This document shows positions 1-8,367 of a stretch of 11,257 nucleotides of DNA, in pieces; within the stretch, counting starts at the first letter, position 1; each line of letters starts with the position of its first letter. The stretch lies in the NCBI GenBank assembly GCA_027576995.1, contig JANBQC010000772.1, forward strand, positions 1 through 11,257, written 5' to 3'. The notes under the pieces are model-generated. The model was not told the origin of the DNA, did not search any database, and saw nothing but the letters and a program-made list of their open reading frames with translations. The DNA is from Dimargaris cristalligena (Eukaryota; Kickxellomycota; Dimargaritomycetes; Dimargaritales; Dimargaritaceae). A program made the translations under genes and the position numbers.

Positions 1-1002
1 TCCGGTCAGGGGTAGGGGTGCATCACAGTTAAGGGTATAAAATATAATAATAGGAAAAACAATATAATAATGAAAATATAGGAAAACTGACTATACTTGT
101 CAGGGGCAGGGGCTCATTCACTTGTCAGGGGTGTACTTCCGATAAGTGCGAAAAATAGATAAAAAATAAAAGTAGGTAAAAAATGGGGTAAGTTCACCAC
201 ACATGTCCAACCACAATGCAACTCTAAGAGTTATTAACACCCATGTATCTGTGGTGCCATCCGGAACTCCATAATTAATTTTTAAAGGTTTATATCAAAT
301 CCCATTCCTTACTAATTTAACAATTGTATGTGTAGCTTGCTTTTATCCTGCCAATGCCTATAATATTAGCTTTATTTATAAAATAACTACTGTGTTTGCA
401 ATACTGCAATTTTTTTATTGTTGATGTATTCCCAAAGAATCCATTTTTTGCCTCCTTTCCTTGATATCCATTCTGTAAAGTATTTGGTGTTTATTGCTTG
501 GGTTAACCACTCTTAGTCCATCAAGAGTCCCAAGGATAGGCTTTTAATAGCAAACAGGGCTTGGGTGCAGCCAAGCAGGTCACTAGCATTAGGTATGGGC
601 ATGGTACTAACCAATAAAGGCTCTAGTGCAGGTATAAGTAAGGGATATGCAGTAGGTACACTTACTAGTCAGTAATGGGGGGGGTGAGTGTATATAGGGT
701 TTATTAAGGGTAAATGGGGGGATATAAAATAAGCTAAGAAAACTAACTGAGTCCCAATGAACCCAGTTTTATATATGTGGGGACAACTCCAGAGGGAGGT
801 CCCAAGGGAAGGATACTACTAAGACTAAATGATAGATAAATAGGCCAACCAGATGGCCATGGGTATCCAGAATACTCTGGTAATAACCAGAAGAATCTTT
901 GGGTCAACACTTGAGTGATTAGTATAAAAAGGTGGAGTCCAGAAGGGGGAGGGTTATATGATATAGGATAATCCCATAATACCAGGGGTGACTATGGAAA
1001 GG
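1..1002. other. AT-rich gene-poor stretch with G-runs
   Basis: No gene can be supported here. The DNA is visibly AT-rich, and the plus strand is richer in purines than pyrimidines, with several G-runs, for example eight G at about 677-684 and runs near 9-18 and 103-112. Moderately long open stretches on the minus strand, for example about 390-675 with one internal stop, are expected from this skew because stop codons are purine-rich; none resembles a family I know. It may be ordinary intergenic DNA or an old, decayed element. Confidence 0.5.
5..131 (+). repeat. Short G-rich direct repeat cluster
   Basis: The 12-mer ACTTGTCAGGGG occurs at 95-106 and again at 120-131, 25 bases apart. A related copy, GTCAGGGGTAGGGG at 5-18, matches GTCAGGGGCAGGGG at 99-112 with one mismatch. 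Between them, AATATAATAAT is repeated at 41-51 and 61-71. The cluster starts at the window edge, so the full array may extend outside. Its role is unknown. Confidence 0.5.
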
Positions 1003-1233
1003 TTAATATGGTGCTATATATGTTGCCAACAATTTGAGGACCTCTACTGGTTTGCCTTTGGGAGAGTCAGCAGGAGGGGGAACCTCCGGTTTCTTTCCAC
1101 TAGATGGCTCACCATATTTTGTCATATAATGCGGAGTGTTGGACTTTGCTGGGTTCGAGGGGGTTGAGACCAAGGTGGCCTTGGGAAAGTTGCTGCTGAG
1201 TTCCTGGTCATCCATTGTGTCATATGTTATCAT
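1003..1233 (-). CDS. Uncertain P/S/K-rich ORF or exon, 76 residues
   Basis: I do not recognise this protein. It opens with ATG at 1233, with a second in-frame ATG six codons on (MDDQELSS...), and ends at TAA 1003-1005. The middle is rich in Pro, Ser and Lys, including NTPHYMTKYGEPSSGKKPEV and the PPPADSPKGKPVE stretch, like a disordered N-terminal region. Its DNA is less AT-rich than the flanks, which mildly favours coding. It has no visible domain, signal peptide or membrane segment and no recognisable neighbour. It could be the first exon of a gene continuing towards coordinate 1, a fragment of a retroelement gag-like protein, or a chance ORF on the pyrimidine-rich strand. Confidence 0.2.
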   Translation of the reverse strand: MITYDTMDDQELSSNFPKATLVSTPSNPAKSNTPHYMTKYGEPSSGKKPEVPPPADSPKGKPVEVLKLLATYIAPY

Positions 1234-1993
1234 CTCGCATCATTAGTTGTTAAAGAAAATATAAAAAATAAAAACATTATAAAAAAATGTTATGATTAAA
1301 TGGTGTAATCAATTTGGTACTCAGGGATACCAAAACTTTGAACTGAATAGATGTAACTAATAAAGTAAAATAGAACTAGTGATAATAATGATCAAAGTAA
1401 AACTGCATAAAGGGTAATTATCAATTTTGTCAGGTGAAGTTAAAACCAATATTTATTCATTTATCTCAAAACTAACTTGTCCCTTCAACTGAGGGGATGC
1501 TACTAAGGTATATATAAGAAATCGACCAAACTAAATGACTATAGCTAAGATTAAAGCTATGATAATTGTAGGATATAAAAAACCTAAAGATAGGGGAAAA
1601 ACTGACCTACTGGCTAAACTATAGTCGTGAATGATTAAAATGAAACAAAATATAGAACTTGGAAGGTTGGAAGACACAGCCTTCCTAGACCTCCTTCATG
1701 TTAGATATTGATAAAACTGAGAAAAAAGGAATTCATACTAAGAAGTTGTATGGTGTGGTTCCAAGAAGGAATCCACTGGAGGCTGGTTATTCCCAAGCTC
1801 TGCTCATAAAGGATTATCAATAGCATAAAAGTAGTAATATGAGGTGGTCAATCATCATAGTTTTAAAATCACTATTGATTTTGACAACCTATAACTTCAT
1901 CAATAATAGATGGAAAGGTAAATGAAAATATGATTTGGAAAGCTGAATGAAAAGAGAATCAGCTAGCATAAAGAAATAAAATAACATTAATGA

Positions 1994-2036
1994 CCCCAGA
2001 CTGTTCCCATGGAAATAACTCGTCAATTGTCTGGGG
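1994..2036. repeat. 8-bp perfect inverted repeat
   Basis: CCCCAGAC at 1994-2001 is the exact reverse complement of GTCTGGGG at 2029-2036, with 27 bases between. It could fold as a hairpin in RNA or DNA, but the loop is long and no gene lies next to it. In this much DNA an 8-base match can arise by chance. Confidence 0.4.
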
Positions 2037-2766
2037 ACCTTGAATTTATCCAAAGTATGACTACTTTTTGGATTAGCAATGTGTACTGGGGCTTATGCGG
2101 TCTCTGGCCAGCTGCCTATGGCAGCACACTATAAGGCTTAATAGGGGTGGATACTAAGGTGTTCAGATTAAGGTGGGGTAGATTGGTCTGACAGGGTAGA
2201 TAGCCAATGGGTAATTTGGTTTAGCAGTTGACAATAGTAGGGATAAGTTGTTTTATATATTTTAATAGATACTACATCCAAATGAGCTCTATAGTTTGGG
2301 CATCTAAAATAAGTAACTACACAATCTAGAGGCTACTTAAGCTAGCCTCATAGTATTTATATTCAGAGGCTTACTACCCTTACACTTCCAGTATACCTAG
2401 GCTTCTAGTGTCATAGCAGTATTTAATACAAATTACATTACCACTAATCTACCCAAACATATTGGTAGTGAATATCCCTTAATACATTGTCAATTTAAAG
2501 CCCGCAAAGTAGGTGTAAAACAAGAGAAACCTATAATACCCATCACCTCTCTGCCACTGCATCTCTAAAGGGGGGGATTAGAAGTCCCCACTACTCTCAT
2601 TAAAATTTCTGCCTTATCTATCTGGTATACCGTCTACCCCACCTGTACAACTGCTGTGCTGGTGGGCTAGCGAACACTTGGTGGATTACTAATAATAGCA
2701 GTGACAACTGCACCATTTCCATACATAAGGCTACCAGTAGAAGTTTTTGTGGCCAGCGCGGTAACC

Positions 2767-2786
2767 GTACCCTTTAATCCGGGTAC
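2767..2786. repeat. Small stem-loop upstream of DPBB gene 1
   Basis: GTACCC at 2767-2772 pairs perfectly with GGGTAC at 2781-2786 across an 8-base loop. It lies about 280 bases before the TATA box of the first DPBB gene. It may be a protein-binding palindrome or chance. Confidence 0.35.
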
Positions 2787-3065
2787 CCTAAACACTAGTC
2801 GAGCACGCCCTAATAATGTCCACTAGTGAAGGCAAAAGGAATGGTCCCTTAGGGCGGAGGGGGGCCAGGCAAATTAATATCTCACCATTAATGGGCGCCG
2901 GCCCACCTAAATGAGTTAGGGGATACGCCCTCATTCCGACCTCCTTTCTTTTATTCCACTACAGTTTTCCATATATATTTTTTATATTTTCAAAAATGTC
3001 TTAACTCTGTCTTCCTATTCACTCTATTTAGGCCACAGTGCATGGGTGGAATTACGAATGCGGCG

Positions 3066-3073
3066 TATATAAG
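3066..3073 (+). promoter_or_regulatory. TATA box of DPBB gene 1
   Basis: TATATAAG is followed by GGCAG and then a C/T/A-rich stretch typical of a fungal transcription start region. It lies 243 bases before the ATG at 3309. The paralogous gene has a TATA box 236 bases before its own ATG, which supports both calls. Transcription probably starts around 3095-3110, leaving a leader of about 200 bases (inference). Confidence 0.6.
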
Positions 3074-3267
3074 GGCAGTAAAGGCACACCTTCTCAAACA
3101 TTCACACTTATCATACAATCTTACGCCCTACTGCTTTCATCTTGACTGCTAATATTCACACATCCACATTCTTGATTTAGAAATCTAATTTGATCCCTTA
3201 ATTGTTTTTATTCTTTTTTTGGATTGCGCACCGGGAAACCATAATTACACAAAGGGCTGTATTGTTG

Positions 3268-3312
3268 ATGCCCACTGCTTCTGACTGCCAGTGTGCTACT
3301 ATTCCGCCATGA
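3268..3312 (+). promoter_or_regulatory. Upstream ORF, 14 codons, overlaps the main start
   Basis: The first ATG after the TATA box is at 3268. It opens a 14-codon frame, MPTASDCQCATIPP, whose TGA stop (3310-3312) overlaps the main ATG (3309-3311) as ATGA. The uORF start context (TTGATGC) is weak and the main start context (GCCATGA) is better, so leaky scanning or stop-start reinitiation could set output. The alternative is a leader intron ending at the CAG at 3289-3291, which would remove the uORF start, but I see no convincing donor. Confidence 0.4.
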
Positions 3313-4216
3313 AATTTACTATTCTGACTTCCATCACTCTTTGGGTTCTAATAAGTGCCGCTCCGCACCCAAGCAATGCCCTGGTTCGACGCCAGGCCCC
3401 CGCTGTCGCCATGGCCTCCCCAGCACCAGCCGTCACTACTCTAGCTGCCGTCCCTCCAGCTCCTTTCAGTCCCTCTGCGCCCGTGACCCCCGCTTCCCCT
3501 AGCTCGGCTGCTTCTACACTCGCTGTCTCAACATCTGCCACATCAAAGCAAGTAAAGAAAAGCGTCAATAAGACCATCAATCTTTTATTGCCATTACCAA
3601 TACTGCCCGCTGCGGCACCTTCCCCAGCGTCGGCGTCCCAGCCAGCCACGACAGTCTCTGGTCAGGCGGGCTACGAGAAATCTGGTTCCAAAGGGGCGGG
3701 ATCATGCGGTACCCTAGAAGACCCGAAAACCCTTACTGTAGCGATTGTAAGTACTTCACATATTTCGGTTGGGTTTAATACTTAAGGATACTCATTTCAC
3801 AACACTGCCATTAGGTAGTACATGTCAGCAGTATTGTCGATTCTAGTCTAAGGGTGGAGTATATGCTGCCTTTGGGCCACCACCCCTTCTGCATACAGGC
3901 AGTATTGACCAGTCTCTATCCTTTCTGACTGCCGCGATTTATAACAAATACATACCCATATTCTTATACCACATACGATACACCAACCTAGAACGCTGGG
4001 CAAATGGGCAATGGCGCTAATCCGAATGATAATCCCACATGTAATAAGACCATGACCATAAAGTTCGAAAACAAATCCATACAAGCTAAGATTACCGATA
4101 CATGCATCAGCTGCCAGCCTGGTGAGATTGTTCTGAGTTATTCAGCCGCTGTTGCCCTCGGTACATTTGATGCAAAGTCTGGGCGTGCCCCTGTAACGTG
4201 GTCCATTAACCCTTAG
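3309..4216 (+). CDS. Secreted RlpA-like DPBB protein 1 (two exons)
   Basis: Exons are 3309-3746 and 3992-4216, giving 220 residues. The ATG at 3309 begins a signal peptide (MKFTILTSITLWVLISAAPH), followed by a dibasic RR at residues 27-28 that suits Kex2-type cleavage. Residues 30-120 form an Ala/Pro/Ser/Thr-rich linker with one NKT sequon at 87. From about residue 118 comes an RlpA/barwin/expansin-like double-psi beta-barrel: GSCG (Cys133), TVAI, NPTC (Cys163), TMTI, then TDTCISC with Asp182, Cys184 and Cys187, PGEIVLS, and a closing VTWSINP. The four cysteines match the usual disulfide set, and the Asp before Cys184 sits where expansin and GH45 relatives carry their acid; activity is not implied. 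The usual Gly after the NP-x-C cysteine is Asn. Small fungal proteins of this kind are secreted and often called RlpA-like or riboflavin-aldehyde-forming-enzyme-like; their substrate is unclear. Family and exon structure are secure; the function is not. Confidence 0.85.
3747..3991 (+). other. Phase-0 GT-AG intron in DPBB gene 1
   Basis: The donor is GTAAGT (3747-3752) directly after the Ile codon of TVAI. The acceptor is CCTAG ending at 3991, before AAC (Asn147). Removing 245 bases joins the two halves of the barrel with 17 residues between TVAI and the Asn-Pro-x-Cys cysteine, close to the usual spacing of the family. The same junction (VAI then Asn) occurs in the paralogue. A possible branch site, CTGAC, lies at 3925-3929; it is rather far from the acceptor. 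Confidence 0.85.
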
Positions 4217-4262
4217 ATAGCCCAAAATAACTTGCAATGACCGCCCGAGGTCAAAACTACCG

Positions 4263-4782
4263 CTATTTAACGATTATCCGTACCAAACTAATGTGTTCAT
4301 TAGTATCACTTAATATTAATATACTATCTTGGTTTGACACCGAAAACCCTGTATAACATACGTAAATAAACCCATTCAGTATCAAAGACGCGTTTGGGCT
4401 GGTGATATACCCTACAACATGTCTCGGAAAAGAGTCTGTATTGCACAACTGGTTGTGGCGAATGGGTTGAAGTGCATCTTGTGATTTGGTATCTTCTTTA
4501 ACAACCATTACTTGGCCATTAGTCACAGGGAACTGTAAAGTTGGTGCACTTCTTCGCTGGAAACCATCAGTACTAGTGAATGGTCAGCATTTTAGGCCAA
4601 GCTGTCTGTTCCGCGGATTCGAGAGCATGCCAAAAACCGGTGTGAACTTATTCGGTGAACTCGGGGTACATAAAGCACTACTGGGGCGAGCAGAAAGCTA
4701 TCCAGCCATTTGAATCATGGACCTGCATTAATCTAAAAAACAAACCATACAGTCGATTGACGGGATGGCTAGTGTGCGCCAT
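4263..4782 (-). CDS. Possible two-exon gene, 136 residues, unknown function
   Basis: I do not recognise the product. The model on the minus strand is exon 1 4782-4682 and exon 2 4572-4263. The ATG at 4782 has a good context (GACCATGG), and a TATAAAAT box lies 75 bases upstream. Exon 1 reads MAHTSHPVNRLYGL...GWIAFCSP; a GTAGTG donor and a CTGACCATTCACTAG branch/acceptor remove 109 bases, and the frame is kept (codon CA|T). Exon 2 then stays open for 102 codons (TDGFQRRSAPTLQFPVTNGQ ... HISLVRIIVK). There is no signal peptide or clear membrane segment. It starts 300 bases after the INTS4 stop in the same direction and ends 46 bases from the DPBB gene 1 stop, tail to tail. The donor is not the best fungal consensus, and chance ORFs or a decayed gene remain possible. 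Confidence 0.35.
4365..4370 (+). terminator. Possible poly(A) signal for DPBB gene 1
   Basis: AATAAA lies 149 bases after the stop codon of DPBB gene 1. If it is used, the 3' end of that transcript overlaps the possible gene on the opposite strand (4263-4782). Fungal signals are loose, so this is only a candidate. Confidence 0.3.
4573..4681 (-). other. Predicted intron in the 4263-4782 gene
   Basis: Read on the minus strand, the donor is GTAGTG at 4681 and the acceptor is ACTAG ending at 4573, with CTGAC just upstream as branch site. The intron holds in-frame stops, so splicing is needed to join the two open blocks. The other nearby acceptor (TTTCCAG) would give an early stop, whereas this one preserves the frame. 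Confidence 0.3.
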
Positions 4783-4856
4783 GGTCGTTCAGAAGATTCA
4801 ATTGTTTTACTATACTGGACACTTGTAAGTCAATTAAAGGTTCACCAAATATTCTC

Positions 4857-4864
4857 ATTTTATA
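4857..4864 (-). promoter_or_regulatory. TATA-like box for the 4263-4782 gene
   Basis: The minus strand reads TATAAAAT here, 75 bases before the ATG at 4782, with no other ATG between the likely start site and that codon. In this AT-rich spacer such a match could be chance. Confidence 0.3.
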
Positions 4865-5082
4865 TCACATACCCCCCAAGATTATGGCACCGGCTAGGTT
4901 TAGGCCATTATGATCACCGAATTTCTACCTAGTATTTAACCCTCATTTAGCTATATATTTGGGTTATACAGATGGTATCAAAAACTAATAGCAATTGCAG
5001 GGAAAGAGACGGAAACCAAGGATATCCCAAAGTGCTAACGCATGCCCACAATAGATCTGCAACTCTCTCAGTAGCAGTACAA

Positions 5083-8049
5083 TTAGGCTGTAGGGACTAA
5101 ATTAGTAAAGATTTGAATCGGCTTAACCAGTAAGTCCACATAGGCTAAATCCGAAACAGTGGATTCTTCGGATGGATTATCATCGTTGTCGTCGCTTGTG
5201 GCCTGCGAAAGACACCGCTTCTGGTCCGAAGAGGAATTCCGCGAAAGCGAAGCGTCAATTTCGGGGCATTCTAAAGGATACGCTAGAACCAGCGCGAGTT
5301 CGACTGTGGATAATCCACTATAACCCGACAGTGAGTGACCCACGGTAGTTTGAAGACGATATGAAAGGGGCCCCGTCGGTGTAAAATGGATCAGTGGGGG
5401 TTGGAAGTAGACGTTGGTAAAGTCGGGCAGTGTCAGCCGGATCCGGATGGCACTAAGATCGTGTATCCAATAGAGGGTTGCCTCGATGGTCAATGATAGC
5501 GGAAAGGCCCCCAGGACGGTGAGGGGTTTATCGGGATTGCTAATGGGTTGGGTTATATTGACCGACACGGGTTTAAAACAGTCACGGTCCCCGCAGGGCT
5601 CTAGTTGCAGCTGCTGGGCAAATCGGTATAACTGGCTATTGAATTGCGTTGCTGGTACTTCGGTTTGCACCAGCTGGGCACGGAGAGCCTGGAGCTGGGG
5701 CGGGTCCTGGCCGACCCGACGGGCCCGCTGTTGCACCTCGCGCAAACGGTCTAGCAGAGCCGGGCGGGATACCCGCCGCTCCCCCTTCGACGCTGGAATG
5801 AAGGTAAACAGGATATGGGCGAATAACCGCAGTAGCCCCAGCGCATACCGGGTTTGCGGGGAATGGCCCAGATAGGCATGTTCCAAGCGGTAAGCCCGGG
5901 CCATGAGGTCACCCGGGAGATTACACCAGGCCGCCGTATCACTGGTGCGACCGACCAGGGCCTGGGCATTAAGCACCAAGGCCAGCGATTGCAGAAACGG
6001 CTCAAGGAAATGGCGGGCGTAACTGGCGGCCTGGTGGACCACTGCCACTTGGACGAGCTTACCCGGTGCCGGCGTGATCGGGGACGGGTCAAAGGCAATC
6101 GTTGTACGGAGCTGTTGGATTTGCTGTCGGATAAAGCGCTGCGCTCGACTACGCTGGCCTTGTTTAACGAGGGTCAGTACAGCCGGAATACGCAGACAAA
6201 TGTCACGGGGGACGGCGGTGATGTTATCCAATCGAGCCCGTGGAACGATAGACGTCTTGAGGACGGAATCGGTGAGGTACTCGGTAGCCCGGTCGCGGGC
6301 CGCTCCACCTAGACGACGGGGTTCCGGGAAGCAGTCAGGAAATTTGTCATGCAGGTAGGGGATATAGTTGAAGATAAACGGGGGTAAAATGGACATGAAC
6401 GCCGAACGGTTTTCAGCGGCGTTCAGAATGAGGGCGAGGTGGGCCGTGAGCACCAGGTCGTCCTGGTTAATCTCCCGAGTCAGGAAATGTTTTTCAATTT
6501 TCAACAATTTCTCCACTAGGGCCGAGTCAATAGAATTGCGGTGGCGGTAGCCCACGGACCGCAGACAGCGGTATATACTGGCTTGGTCGTCGGAGTGGCG
6601 TAACAGACTGTCACTGAGGGTCTCCACGGTGGTCATGAGGGCGGGCACGTCGGCCAGGAGTACCGAACTCACTAGACTATGAATACTCTGACGAATTTTC
6701 GGGTCGGCGTCTTCCATTACCCCAAAAATAATCTGGAGCTGCTCTCTATCCAGTGTAATGGGGTAGCGGGAAGCAATCTTGGTCAAACTGGTGATGGCAT
6801 TCAGGCGCACATAGTCAATTTCGTCATTGAAAATATCCACCAGGTAGTCAACGGCCTGCTGCGAAAATTCGGCGGATTGGAGGCATAGTTCGCAGATGGA
6901 ATTAATGGCGGCGTTGCGTACTTCGCGGTACTCGTCCTCCAGGCCGTGCACGAATGCCCCGCACGCCCCCGAGTCTAAAATCCGAAAATCGTCGGATTCC
7001 ACGTCCATATCCCCTTCTGCGACGGGGATAATGTTCCGGTTAGACCGGCCCGAGCCACCGTCCCGCTTGGAGCCCCCCTTGGCGAACGCCGGCCGCCGTT
7101 TCAAGTGGGACATAATCTTTTTGCTCAGGGTTTGGGAGAGATAATTGAACTGAACGTCGAAGTAGCTGCCCAGGAGCACACAGGCCTCCGTGCGGATGGT
7201 CATGGAAATGTCATTGACCATATCACACACCTTTACGAAGGCGTCGTCCACTAGTCGGATGGAGTCGCTGTAGTCGTGCTTACGGACCTCAATGACTTCT
7301 AATGGGTACAGTTTGCTGATGAGCCACACGATTCGAAGGGCGCCCAGCCGTACATACTCGTAGTCATCTTTGAGGCATTCAACGCTGACGGGGTACAGTG
7401 AGGCGCTAAGGGGATAACCCGAAAGATGGCAGTAGTATATTAAATCTAGGGAGGCTTTGCGTACTTTGGGGTGGGGGTCGTGAATGAACCGGCTCAGAGT
7501 GGCCGGTAGCTGTTCGTCTAGCTCAGGGACCCGATCCAACAGCAGCCCATTGGCCCGGGCCAAAGTATTCAGTAGGGCGTAGAGTTTGAGGGAAATGACC
7601 CGGACCTGGGCCGTAAAGTTATTAATTTCTGAGGTAATTCGGCGGAGGAGGGCCCGGAAGGGGGCGCCGCCTTCCTGCTGGACCAGGGTATGGATGAGCG
7701 AAGGGTCGGCCAACAACAATTCGTAGAGGGTGGCCAATAGGGATCGGGTCGTCTTGGGTGGTTCTTCGGCGGTAGCCCCCGCTGAGTCGGCGGTGGTTAA
7801 GACTCTTAGGAAACGCTGAAAGAGGGGCCCGCGTGCAAGACCAGGGTGAAAGGCGACTCGCGTACCGATGCGCTGGAGGAACAGCCCGTCTTCGGCATTG
7901 GGCTCCGCCTCTAGGCGCTCCTCGATGGCTCTACCCATGTGGCGAATCGTTTCATGGTCGAATAAAGGTAGAAGGTCAGTCAGTAGCAACAAGCCTTCGG
8001 TGCGGCGACTCAGATTGGGAGCTCGAATGAGGTCAAGTAATTCCCGCAT
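5083..8049 (-). CDS. INTS4: Integrator complex subunit 4 homologue
   Basis: The product is 988 residues with no intron. INTS4 is the HEAT-repeat scaffold that, with the INTS9/INTS11 endonuclease pair, forms the cleavage module of Integrator, which cuts nascent RNA polymerase II transcripts in the nucleus. The match is clear from memory of animal INTS4: KDDYEYVR (227-234), IRLVDDAF (264-271), SGACGAFVHGLEDE (360-373) and the DYLVDIFNDEIDYVRL block (401-416) are hallmark stretches. HEAT repeats cover about 100-545. A basic, Gly/Ser-rich insert lies at 318-345. Around 840-925 is the C-terminal beta domain (LSLTIEATL ... VELALVLAY), followed by an acidic Ser/Asp/Glu tail at 938-965. Length is close to the human protein (about 960), but the N-terminus begins at the first helices and lacks roughly 50 family residues. 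The ATG at 8049 is preceded by an in-frame TAA five codons upstream (8065-8067), so this start holds unless a short upstream exon is spliced in. Coding DNA is GC-richer than its flanks. Confidence 0.92.
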   Translation of the reverse strand: MRELLDLIRAPNLSRRTEGLLLLTDLLPLFDHETIRHMGRAIEERLEAEPNAEDGLFLQRIGTRVAFHPGLARGPLFQRFLRVLTTADSAGATAEEPPKTTRSLLATLYELLLADPSLIHTLVQQEGGAPFRALLRRITSEINNFTAQVRVISLKLYALLNTLARANGLLLDRVPELDEQLPATLSRFIHDPHPKVRKASLDLIYYCHLSGYPLSASLYPVSVECLKDDYEYVRLGALRIVWLISKLYPLEVIEVRKHDYSDSIRLVDDAFVKVCDMVNDISMTIRTEACVLLGSYFDVQFNYLSQTLSKKIMSHLKRRPAFAKGGSKRDGGSGRSNRNIIPVAEGDMDVESDDFRILDSGACGAFVHGLEDEYREVRNAAINSICELCLQSAEFSQQAVDYLVDIFNDEIDYVRLNAITSLTKIASRYPITLDREQLQIIFGVMEDADPKIRQSIHSLVSSVLLADVPALMTTVETLSDSLLRHSDDQASIYRCLRSVGYRHRNSIDSALVEKLLKIEKHFLTREINQDDLVLTAHLALILNAAENRSAFMSILPPFIFNYIPYLHDKFPDCFPEPRRLGGAARDRATEYLTDSVLKTSIVPRARLDNITAVPRDICLRIPAVLTLVKQGQRSRAQRFIRQQIQQLRTTIAFDPSPITPAPGKLVQVAVVHQAASYARHFLEPFLQSLALVLNAQALVGRTSDTAAWCNLPGDLMARAYRLEHAYLGHSPQTRYALGLLRLFAHILFTFIPASKGERRVSRPALLDRLREVQQRARRVGQDPPQLQALRAQLVQTEVPATQFNSQLYRFAQQLQLEPCGDRDCFKPVSVNITQPISNPDKPLTVLGAFPLSLTIEATLYWIHDLSAIRIRLTLPDFTNVYFQPPLIHFTPTGPLSYRLQTTVGHSLSGYSGLSTVELALVLAYPLECPEIDASLSRNSSSDQKRCLSQATSDDNDDNPSEESTVSDLAYVDLLVKPIQIFTNLVPTA

Positions 8050-8367
8050 GGCCCAAGTTAAGGGTTAGAAATGGTACTAGACGATCTAATGAGGAGAGGT
8101 GTCTGAAGGTAAAAGACCAGGAATTCAACGATGGTGAAGGGGATAAATTGGCGAACAGTCCGCTGAAGAAGGAAACGGTAAAGGAATCTTCGAAACGTAT
8201 GGGCATTGGAAGTCCTACTCTTGTGGAATTACAGCTGGATGCCACCTCATTAGCTTGACCCAAGTCAGTTTCCGCGTTTTTACAGACGCCCTCAATTTTG
8301 GCTGGGCTTTATTGCCTTAAATTCCAAGCCTCGTTGGTTCTTAAGCATAGGGGCTCATTATCAATAA
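8050..8367. other. INTS4 5' flank
   Basis: This is the presumed promoter and leader of INTS4. On the minus strand it is pyrimidine-rich in places, and about 15-20 bases before the ATG it reads CTAACCCTTAAC, that is AGGGTTAG on the plus strand, resembling a telomere-type box. I see no TATA box. A minus-strand frame is open from ATG 8263 to 8033, past the INTS4 start in another register; it could hide an upstream exon, but I found no good donor. Confidence 0.4.

Larger units (their letters stand above)
1234..3065. other. AT-rich intergenic stretch, no gene seen
   Basis: All frames are broken by frequent stops and nothing recognisable appears. The plus strand is A-rich up to about 2250. Base composition becomes more balanced towards 2640-2950, where short GC-rich patches appear (for example around 2860-2915) before the promoter of the first DPBB gene. 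Two small inverted repeats are listed separately. Confidence 0.55.

Noticed and set aside
390..800. Long minus-strand frames with few stops, including a Lys/Trp-rich stretch.
   Set aside because: The minus strand is pyrimidine-rich here, which makes stop codons rare; no recognisable motif and at least one internal stop.
3374..3395. A tRNA T-arm-like hairpin (CCTGG TTCGACG CCAGG).
   Set aside because: It lies inside the coding sequence of DPBB gene 1 around the Val-Arg-Arg codons, and no A box, acceptor stem or anticodon arm can be placed around it.
3299..3649. Minus-strand frame of 116 codons rich in Ala and Gly.
   Set aside because: It is the antisense of the low-complexity linker in DPBB gene 1.
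4486..4713. Plus-strand frame of 75 codons.
   Set aside because: It has no ATG at its start, no promoter, and it overlaps the better-supported minus-strand two-exon model.
5486..6312. Plus-strand open frames opposite INTS4, up to 152 codons.
   Set aside because: They are antisense shadows of a strongly recognised gene, with Arg/Trp-rich translation typical of reversed GC-rich coding DNA.
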